Below are positions 50,922 to 57,061 of a stretch of DNA of 57,061 nucleotides, piece by piece. Under the pieces are notes generated by a model. It was not told the origin of the DNA and searched no databases. It was given only the letters and a program-made list of their open reading frames with translations. This DNA is from CAXMQS01 sp036446035 (GTDB lineage Bacteria > Actinomycetota > Acidimicrobiia > Spongiisociales > JAOTWH01): positions 1 through 57,061 of the forward strand of contig JAZFSG010000009.1 of assembly GCA_036446035.1 (NCBI GenBank), written 5' to 3'. Numbering within the stretch: the first letter of the stretch is position 1; each line of letters opens with the position of its first letter. The position numbers and the translations under genes are program-made.

Positions 50922-50953
50922 GATCCTCTGCCGAGTTGGGGGACGAAGGGATT

Positions 50954-52486
50954 CTAGCTGGCTGCAGCGCCAGCCTCTACAGCGGCTCCGTTGCGGGGCA
51001 CGGCCTCGCCGGATGTGGCTTCTTCCTCGAAAAGCACGACACCGCGGCCGCCGCAGTGCTTGCACACTTCGGAGAATGACTCGACCAGCCCGGCCGAGAC
51101 GTTCTTGCGGGTCATCTCGACCAGTCCGAGCTCGGAAACGTCGAAGACCTGGGTGCGAGTCCTGTCCTTGGCTAGATGCGATCGCAGCCGTTCCAGCACT
51201 TCGCGGCGGTTGGCAAGGATCTCCATATCGATGAAGTCGATCACGATGATGCCACCGATATCCCGCAGCCGTAGCTGGTGGGCGATCTCCTCGGCTGCCT
51301 CCAGGTTGTTCTGCAGGACAGTGTCTTCCAGATTGGAGTGTCCCACGAACTTGCCGGTGTTGACGTCGATGACGGTGAGGGCCTCGGTCCTTTCGATGAC
51401 GATGTGCCCTCCGGACGCCAGCCACACCTTGCGGTCAAGGGCTTTGCGGATCTGGTCGTCGACGTGGAATCGTTCGAAGAGCGATGTGTCTTCGGTGTAC
51501 AAGGTGACCTTGGAGGCGAGGTCGGGTTCTGTTCCGTTGAGATACTCCATGATCGTGTCATGGGTCTTGGGGGCATCGACAAGCAGGCGACGGAAGCTCC
51601 GGTTGAAGTGCTCGCGGATGACACGGATCACCAGCGTCGGCTCCTCATAGAGCGGTCGTGGTGCGCTCCCACCGTCCTTGGCCTTGCGGTCGATCTTCTC
51701 CCATGCCGCCTTTAGCCGATCCATGTCAGCCCGCAGGTCGTCTTCCGACGCCTCTTCGGCAGCCGTGCGAACGATGACCCCAAAGTCGGCGGGGCGGATC
51801 TTGGAAATGATGCTGCGAAGACGGTCGCGCTCGCTATCGGCCAGGCGCCGACTGATTCCTCGGATGTCGCCGCCGGGACTGAGCACGAGATAGCGACCCG
51901 CGAGACTGACGACCCCACTGAGCCGGGCTCCCTTGTGCCCCATCGGGTCCTTGGTGACCTGGACCATGACGTCGTCGCCAACCGAGAGTGCCTGCTCGAT
52001 GCGGCGGGGTCGCCCGCCCTTGGCGGTACGGACGTCGCTCACATAGAGCACGCCGTTCTTGCCAACACCGAAGTCCACGAAGGCCGCTTCCATCCCCGGA
52101 AGGACATTGCGCACCTTGCCGATGTAGACGTTCCCGACGAGGGATTCTTGATCGGACTTCGCTACGTAGTGCTCAACGAGCACCGGCCCTTCCATGATGA
52201 CGATCTGTACCTGATGAGGGAGGGTTCGCACAAGCATCTGCTTGCGGGCAGATGGAGGTGGCTCGACGAAGTCCGGTTGCGGCCTCTGCGGCCTGCCATC
52301 GGGGGAACCACGACGCCGCTTGCGGCGCGGCTCCTTGGGCTTAGTTGCAGCCGGTTGCCGTTGAGGCTGCTGGCGAACGCGTCGGATGGAGACTGACTCC
52401 CCATCGATGGTTCGCGTCTTGTGTTCCTCGGTGGCGGTGTCTCCGACCCCGCGCTTGATTACTTGCGCCTTTTTGCGACGAAACAT
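50954..52486 (-). CDS. rng: Ribonuclease E/G
   Basis: A 510-residue RNase E/G catalytic protein. It has a basic N-terminal extension (about 1-75), an S1 domain (LVGNVYIGKVRNVLPGMEAAFVDFG), a central RNase-H-like and DNase I-like core with VNTGKFVGHSN and IIVIDFIDM (catalytic Asp residues), and the Zn-link CKHCGGRG. It lacks a long degradosome scaffold. The ATG at 52486 is set by AAGGAG 9 nt upstream; a TTG at 52582 in the same frame would read through the structured leader and is less likely. It heads the rng-rplU-rpmA-obg operon. Confidence 0.94.
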   Translation of the reverse strand: MFRRKKAQVIKRGVGDTATEEHKTRTIDGESVSIRRVRQQPQRQPAATKPKEPRRKRRRGSPDGRPQRPQPDFVEPPPSARKQMLVRTLPHQVQIVIMEGPVLVEHYVAKSDQESLVGNVYIGKVRNVLPGMEAAFVDFGVGKNGVLYVSDVRTAKGGRPRRIEQALSVGDDVMVQVTKDPMGHKGARLSGVVSLAGRYLVLSPGGDIRGISRRLADSERDRLRSIISKIRPADFGVIVRTAAEEASEDDLRADMDRLKAAWEKIDRKAKDGGSAPRPLYEEPTLVIRVIREHFNRSFRRLLVDAPKTHDTIMEYLNGTEPDLASKVTLYTEDTSLFERFHVDDQIRKALDRKVWLASGGHIVIERTEALTVIDVNTGKFVGHSNLEDTVLQNNLEAAEEIAHQLRLRDIGGIIVIDFIDMEILANRREVLERLRSHLAKDRTRTQVFDVSELGLVEMTRKNVSAGLVESFSEVCKHCGGRGVVLFEEEATSGEAVPRNGAAVEAGAAAS

Positions 52487-52670
52487 TGAAGAAATCTCCT
52501 TGTGATGCCCGGACGGGCGTGAGGTGGGCGGTGAGGTGGTCCCATCCCGCGAGTGGGCTGCCAGTGAACGTTCTGGACTCAACCACGAAAACTCCTGTGA
52601 CCTTGGACGACCTCATAAGGGCGTCCGGGCGGTAGCGGCGGGATGGGAACCGGTCAGAACCGGCCCATTG
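52487..52670 (-). promoter_or_regulatory. Structured 5' leader of rng
   Basis: Two long-range complementarities cross each other. On the plus strand GGTCCCATCCCGC (52538-52550) is the inverse of GCGGGATGGG-A-ACC (52638-52651, one bulge), and GCCCGGACG (52507-52515) is the inverse of CGTCCGGGC (52622-52630). The order A-B-A'-B' is that of a pseudoknot. A small upstream reading frame with AGGAG-TTTTC-GTG also lies inside and overlaps the rng start out of frame. RNase E/G leaders are known to mediate autoregulation in other bacteria. Confidence 0.6.
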
Positions 52671-52675
52671 CTGCG

Positions 52676-52681
52676 ATTGTA
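52676..52681 (-). promoter_or_regulatory. Putative -10 box of the rng operon
   Basis: TACAAT 24 bp downstream of the thymidine kinase stop; the implied leader is about 180 nt. No good -35 is seen. Confidence 0.45.
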
Positions 52682-52704
52682 GCAGCTGTCATTCAGCTAT
52701 CGGA

Positions 52705-53295
52705 CTACGCCTCGAGTATCTCGAGCTTTTCCTGAGGCAGCTCCGCTGGGTCGTAGCAGCGACGGCACCGGGATTCGTAAGCATCCTGGGCCCCGATGAC
52801 GACGAGGTCGTCTGACGAGATGACCCTCTGGGTGAACATTCCTGGCCCGCCACAGCGGTGGCAAACGGCCAGAACCTTGTGCACGTACTCCGCCCGCGTC
52901 ATGAGCGTGGGAACCGGACCGAAGGGGCGACCCAGGTAGTCGAGATCGAGGCCCGCGGCGATGACGCGCTTGCCGCGAGCCGCGAGCCGCGCCGCCACCT
53001 CAACGAGGCCGTCGTCGAAGAACTGAGCCTCATCTATCCCGACGACGCTCGTCGATTCCCTGACGGCATTGAGAAGCATCTGTGAGTCAGCGACCGGCTG
53101 GGCGGCTACGGACAGGTGGCTGTGCGAAACGACCTCGGCCTCGGCGTACCTGTCATCTACCGCCGGCTTGAAGGTCTGCGTGGGGATCCGGGCGATTTGG
53201 AAGCGGGTCATCTGCCGGATCAGCTCTTCGCTCTTGCCGGAGAACATCGGGCCACAGATGACCTCGATCCAGCCCTCTTCACCTCTTCGTTGCAT
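52705..53295 (-). CDS. tdk: Thymidine kinase (type II)
   Basis: A 196-residue TK1-like kinase with P-loop GPMFSGKSEELIR, the acidic motif VGIDEAQFFDD, lasso-region FGPVPTLMTRAEYVHK and a zinc site CHRCGG...CRRCYDP. It phosphorylates thymidine in the salvage path. ATG 53295 is used, with TACCGT 8 nt upstream; a TTG 9 nt earlier is possible. It lies just downstream of rodA on the same strand. Confidence 0.94.
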   Translation of the reverse strand: MQRRGEEGWIEVICGPMFSGKSEELIRQMTRFQIARIPTQTFKPAVDDRYAEAEVVSHSHLSVAAQPVADSQMLLNAVRESTSVVGIDEAQFFDDGLVEVAARLAARGKRVIAAGLDLDYLGRPFGPVPTLMTRAEYVHKVLAVCHRCGGPGMFTQRVISSDDLVVIGAQDAYESRCRRCYDPAELPQEKLEILEA

Positions 53296-53322
53296 GCGGT
53301 GCAACGGTACCAGCCTCCGCTG

Positions 53323-54492
53323 CTACAAGAGCCGTCGCTCGCCCGGGACCGGAGATCGGTGGATCCTGAAGGAGTGGGCCAGCCCGATAACCGCCATCAT
53401 CGCGATGAAGGAAGACCCTCCTTGGCTCATGAACGGCAACGGCAGCCCCGTCACCGGCAGCATGCCGACGGTCATTCCGATATTCACGAAGACGTGGAAT
53501 GCGACGAGTCCGGCTGCCCCTGCGGCGTACAGCCGGCCGAACCTGCTGTTGGCGGTCGCGGCGATCATGAGCAGGCGCCACACGATGACAGCGAACAGGC
53601 CGATGACAATGGCTGCCCCCAGGAATCCGAGCTGCTCACCGACGGCAGTGAAGATGAAGTCCGTCGTCTGATGAGGCACGAAGCTCAGGTTGGTCTGATC
53701 CCCCTCGAAAAGCCCCTTCCCGAGAAGGCCACCGGACCCGATGGTGAGCTTGCTTTGCAGCTGGTTGTAGTTGAGGGTCAGCTGATCTGCGGCCGGGTCG
53801 AGGAAGGCGGTCAGGCGAGCGATCTGGTAGTCCTTGAAGGCGAAGAGCCCTGCCTGCATCGCAACCAGAAGACCGGCCGCCCCCACTAACAAGATGCCCC
53901 CGAGCTGTCGAAGGCTGGCTCCGGCCATGAAGAGCAAGAGCGGGGCGATGAAGAGGAATACGATCGTCGTCCCTAGGTCGGGCTGGATGGCAACGAGAGC
54001 GGCCAGCGGGAGCATCACAGCGATCGTCTGGACGATGCGCCGCCACGGCAGCTGCTCGTCCGGGTCAGAGCCAAGTAGCGCAGCCAGCGACAGTATGAGC
54101 GCCGGCTTGGCCAGCTCCGACGGCTGCAGCTGGAAGCTTCCGAGCTGGAGCCATCTCTGCGCTCCCCGAACCTCGGTACCGATCGGCGTCAGGACCAACA
54201 GCAGAAGAACCATCACCGCCAGGTAGGTGATGGGCGCTACCAGGCGCATCGGGCGCTCCTCGAGGAGCGATGTGGCCGTGAATACGCCGGCGCCAATGAG
54301 AATGAACACCAGCTGCCGCTGGGCATCTGGCGAGCTGCCGATCCCGAGTTGAGTAACGCTGTCGATCGACGCCGAGAAGATCATGAGCAAGCCGAGGGCG
54401 GCCAGCGCCGTTACGGAGCCGACGAGTACGAAGTCGGGACGCATGGTCCCATGCCTGGCCCGCGATACCGGAGCACCGACGACGATGTCCAT
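53323..54492 (-). CDS. rodA: Rod-shape SEDS glycosyltransferase RodA
   Basis: A 389-residue SEDS protein with about ten TM segments and family landmarks RWLQLGSFQLQPSELAKPALI, AIQPDLGTTIVF, GSGGLLGKGLFEG, FVPHQTTDFIFTAVGEQLG and GLPLPFMSQGGSS. It polymerises lipid II into glycan strands with its partner PBP2. The ATG shares a base with the PBP2 stop (TGATG). The operon points to a rod-shaped cell with MreB-type elongation. Confidence 0.95.
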   Translation of the reverse strand: MDIVVGAPVSRARHGTMRPDFVLVGSVTALAALGLLMIFSASIDSVTQLGIGSSPDAQRQLVFILIGAGVFTATSLLEERPMRLVAPITYLAVMVLLLLVLTPIGTEVRGAQRWLQLGSFQLQPSELAKPALILSLAALLGSDPDEQLPWRRIVQTIAVMLPLAALVAIQPDLGTTIVFLFIAPLLLFMAGASLRQLGGILLVGAAGLLVAMQAGLFAFKDYQIARLTAFLDPAADQLTLNYNQLQSKLTIGSGGLLGKGLFEGDQTNLSFVPHQTTDFIFTAVGEQLGFLGAAIVIGLFAVIVWRLLMIAATANSRFGRLYAAGAAGLVAFHVFVNIGMTVGMLPVTGLPLPFMSQGGSSFIAMMAVIGLAHSFRIHRSPVPGERRLL

Positions 54493-56456
54493 CAGTCAGC
54501 GTCCTCTCCGGCAACGAGAGGACCGGGCTCGAGCCCCAACGCCTTCTCTAGAACCTTGCGAGCCGTAGGAGCTGCTATTCGGCCCCCGGAGCCACCCCTC
54601 TCGACGACGATCGCGACCACGAATTCGGGGTCGTCGATCGGGGCAACGCCAACGAACCAGGCTGTGTCGACGTCCTCGGTATTGCTGTCACCCTTGATGA
54701 CCTCGGCGGTTCCCGTCTTTCCGCCGATGAGCGAACGAACCCGTGAGTCCGCGAAGGCACTGCGGGCGGTGCCGGATCCGCTGTTGACCGCCAGGGAGAG
54801 GTCGCGTCGCAGCAGGGTGATCGTGGCGGCGTTGAGGCCGAGCTTCCGAAGAGGCTTTGCCGGATTCTCGAAGATGGTCTCGCCGTCAGCGTTGATGACC
54901 CGCGACACCACCCGCGGCTGCCACAGCGTCCCGCCATTGACAAGAGCTGCGTAAGCGTTGGCCAACTGAAGGGGCGTCGAGGTCAACGCGCCCTGGCCGA
55001 TGATGAGGTTCATGACATCGCCGCCGGACCACGTTCCTTCGGCCCGCACCCGGCCTGGCGTCTCACGCTGCGTCGCCTCGAACCAGTCGCGGTCTGGCAC
55101 AAGGCCAACTTGTTCGAAAGGAAGGTCGATGCCAGTGGCCGAGCCGAAACCGAGCTGCTCTGCCCAGCGCTGGAGGGCATCCTCATCGAATTCGTCGCCG
55201 CGCCCGCGCCACACGCGTAGGGCTAGCTCCCAGAAGTAAAGATCGCACGACGCCGCCAACGCCTCGTGAAGATCGACATTGCCGTGGCCGGCAGAGGTCC
55301 AGTCATGGAACACCTGTTGGCTGTCATCCTGGAACTGGAATTCAAGGCGACCGCTACAGAAGTAGTCATCCGTGTGGTTCTGCAGCGGGACTGTGTCTTC
55401 TTCGGCCTGCGGGTAGATGCTCTCCTCCAACGCCAGCGAGTAGGCAACCACCTTGAAGGTTGAGGCAGGTGCGTAGTTGCCCTGAATAGCGAAGTTGTTG
55501 AGTGCGCCCTGGCTCTGCAGCACCGACCACTCGTCCTGAGTAAGGCCTCCAACGAAGATCGAAGGGTCGAACGAGGGGACAGAGGCCATGGCGATGATGG
55601 AGCCGTCCCGGGGATCGATGACAACTCCGCTGGCCCTGATGGCACATTGCTCTGGTGGACTCTCGGAGATGCAGGCGCCCGGCCACGGCTCCTGGGAGCT
55701 TCTGGCGAGGGCCAGCCCCTCGGCAAGAGCCTGCTCGAGCACCCGTTGCAGCTCACTGTCCGTTGTCGTCTGGACAGTGCCGCCGGCACGAGGCGGCTCC
55801 TCCCCGACAACGCTAAGGATCTCCGACTGCGCATTCACCCGATACTTGGTGGTGCCCGGCGTCCCTCGCAGCCAAACGTCATAGGACCGCTCGACGCCGA
55901 ACTTCCCGACCAGATCGGCCCCTTCGACTCCCGGCGTCTCGAGGTCCTGGTCGCTCGGTCGACCGATGTAACCGATCACATGGGCGCCCAACTCCCCCTC
56001 GGGATAGGTGCGAACCGCTACCGCCTCTACCCGAACGCCGGGGAAGTCCTCGGAGTGATCCACGAGGTAGAGGGCGTCGCCTGGGTCCACGTCGTTGCTG
56101 ATCGAACCCAGCGAACCGGCCCTCGCCTCATTGAACCGTGCCCGCACCTCGATGGCGGACATGTCTAGGAGGCCGGCCAGACGCTGTATGACTCCGTCCT
56201 CGGCGTCTTCGTTGATGAGCTCGCGGTCTACGACGACGGAGAGGGAAACCCGAGATCCCGCCAGCTTCACCCCGTTTCGATCGACGATCTCGCCTCGCGG
56301 CGCCGGTGAAGTGACCAACCGGACCCGCTGATTCTCCGCCTGCTGATCGAGGGTCGCGGCCTCGGTTACCTGGAGGTACCACAGCCGCAGAGTGAGCACG
56401 CTGAACAGTGCTACGAACAGGACGCCCAGAGCCAGGATCCGATAGCCAGGCCTCAC
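54492..56456 (-). CDS. mrdA: Penicillin-binding protein 2 (elongasome transpeptidase)
   Basis: A 654-residue class B PBP with one N-terminal TM (ILALGVLFVALFSVLTLRLWYL), a PBP dimer domain (about 40-230) and a transpeptidase domain. The active site has STFK in PASTFKVVAY, SCD in AASCDLYFWEL and KTGT in GGKTGTAEV. It cross-links peptidoglycan along the side wall. Start and stop overlap mreD and rodA. Confidence 0.95.
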   Translation of the reverse strand: MRPGYRILALGVLFVALFSVLTLRLWYLQVTEAATLDQQAENQRVRLVTSPAPRGEIVDRNGVKLAGSRVSLSVVVDRELINEDAEDGVIQRLAGLLDMSAIEVRARFNEARAGSLGSISNDVDPGDALYLVDHSEDFPGVRVEAVAVRTYPEGELGAHVIGYIGRPSDQDLETPGVEGADLVGKFGVERSYDVWLRGTPGTTKYRVNAQSEILSVVGEEPPRAGGTVQTTTDSELQRVLEQALAEGLALARSSQEPWPGACISESPPEQCAIRASGVVIDPRDGSIIAMASVPSFDPSIFVGGLTQDEWSVLQSQGALNNFAIQGNYAPASTFKVVAYSLALEESIYPQAEEDTVPLQNHTDDYFCSGRLEFQFQDDSQQVFHDWTSAGHGNVDLHEALAASCDLYFWELALRVWRGRGDEFDEDALQRWAEQLGFGSATGIDLPFEQVGLVPDRDWFEATQRETPGRVRAEGTWSGGDVMNLIIGQGALTSTPLQLANAYAALVNGGTLWQPRVVSRVINADGETIFENPAKPLRKLGLNAATITLLRRDLSLAVNSGSGTARSAFADSRVRSLIGGKTGTAEVIKGDSNTEDVDTAWFVGVAPIDDPEFVVAIVVERGGSGGRIAAPTARKVLEKALGLEPGPLVAGEDAD

Positions 56457-56968
56457 AACGCGGCCTTCCTGCGAGGACGACGCGGGGTCATGACCCAGCT
56501 AATCAGGGGCACGATGACGAGGGCCGCGGCCGCGCTGTAGACGGCCGTGAATGTGATGATTCGGAACACACCAGGATCCTTGAACGGTTGCTCACCGAAC
56601 AGTGTGGCATTGCCTACGAATAACACGCCGCCCCCAGCCGCCAGCAGCAGTACGCCAGGAATCACCAACAGCCAGCGGTCGACGACCATCCCTCGCCAAC
56701 GGACCGCCACGAAGGCCACCACGGTCATCACCAGCGCCCACAGGCCCAGCGGAGATCCGCCCAAGAGGTCGCTCAGGAGGCCCCCGGTAAAGCCGAGGAA
56801 GATCGCCGGCTCGGCGTCGAGCACCAGGGCCGACGCCACGACAGCAACGAGGACGAGGTTGGGGGTGGCATCGAACAACCGGAGCGAGTCGTTGACGAAC
56901 AATGTGGTCTGCAGCACGACGGCAACGATGACCGATAGCAGCCCGACGAGGAGGGCACGCGACGTCAT
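56453..56968 (-). CDS. mreD: Rod-shape-determining protein MreD
   Basis: A 171-residue membrane protein with about five TM segments and the MreD features TPNLVLVAVVASALVL and GFTGGLLSDLLGGSPLGLWAL. It links MreC to the elongasome. It overlaps mreC and mrdA by 4 nt each, as expected for a single operon mreC-mreD-mrdA-rodA. Confidence 0.9.
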   Translation of the reverse strand: MTSRALLVGLLSVIVAVVLQTTLFVNDSLRLFDATPNLVLVAVVASALVLDAEPAIFLGFTGGLLSDLLGGSPLGLWALVMTVVAFVAVRWRGMVVDRWLLVIPGVLLLAAGGGVLFVGNATLFGEQPFKDPGVFRIITFTAVYSAAAALVIVPLISWVMTPRRPRRKAAL

Positions 56969-57061
56969 GGCGCTTCCTCCGTCACGGGAAGATCATCGAC
57001 TGGAACGGTCTCCAGCTCGCCCTGCTCTCCCGGGCGGGTCTCCAGAAACACCTTCACGTAG
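56965..57061 (-). CDS. mreC: MreC, C-terminal end (partial)
   Basis: Only the last 31 codons are in the window (YVKVFLETRPGEQGEL... to the TGA overlapping the mreD ATG). Position next to mreD and the YVKV strand typical of the MreC C-terminus support the call. The rest lies beyond the window end. Confidence 0.7.
   Translation of the reverse strand, partial: YVKVFLETRPGEQGELETVPVDDLPVTEEAP

Noticed and set aside
52487..52582. TTG 52582 as the rng start
   Set aside because: The extra residues are low-quality and encoded by the structured leader; ATG 52486 has AAGGAG at good spacing.

Overview
The window is high-GC DNA that reads as the chromosome of an actinomycete-grade bacterium (Actinomycetota), most likely Acidimicrobiia or a close relative. 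The reasons are: conserved actinobacterial gene order (hrcA-dnaJ / phoH-ybeY-corC-era / recO-uppS-glyS; obg-rpmA-rplU-rng; mreCD-pbp2-rodA); a BldD-like regulator; a deazaflavin-type nitroreductase; DUF427 and DUF5996 proteins; many apparently leaderless promoters; and a four-unit DxDxDG repeat module that I associate with secreted proteins of Acidimicrobiia. The class-level placement is inference.

Layout. 1-975: a truncated AAA ATPase and 3' fragments of a tRNA-Met-like gene in a diverged ~169-bp tandem duplication, which looks like an integration scar. 976-5978: accessory metabolic genes (class 3 lipase, NAD-dependent epimerase, covalent-flavin amine oxidase type, a small frameshifted gene, DUF427, membrane proteins). 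6004-11251: three secreted proteins sharing one repeat module, two GH26-like and one CapA-like. 11290-16051: DUF5996, DoxX, a TlpA-like thioredoxin, stand-alone LigD polymerase and ligase genes facing each other, tRNA-Asn and a small YtxH-like protein.

16056-35704 is housekeeping: rpoD-dnaG, glpD, glyS, uppS-recO, phhB, a deazaflavin-type nitroreductase, then a tightly overlapping leftward chain hrcA-dnaJ (behind a CIRCE-type operator), bldD-like, HIT, phoH, pgpH-like, ybeY, corC, era. lepA and rpsT-greA diverge. 35712-42502: holA, comEA-comEC, a CPBP protease and leuS. 42599-43019: a small zinc-ribbon membrane protein, a shared terminator and tRNA-Ala.

43122-52486 is one long leftward run: rng, rplU, rpmA, obg, a membrane protein, MoxR ATPase, VWA protein, a receiver-only response regulator, a degenerate M23 protein, nadD, a LytR_C protein and rsfS. 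It couples ribosome assembly and RNA decay with envelope functions. 52705-57061 holds thymidine kinase and the elongasome operon mreC(partial)-mreD-pbp2-rodA.

The most interesting points are: a strongly structured rng leader with two crossing long-range complementarities; a symmetric variant CIRCE in front of hrcA; two genes (comEC and HIT) whose natural N-termini begin at a CTG overlapping the upstream stop as CTGA; GH26-like secreted proteins lacking the usual nucleophile Glu; and a -10 box placed 6-9 nt before the start codon at over ten genes.
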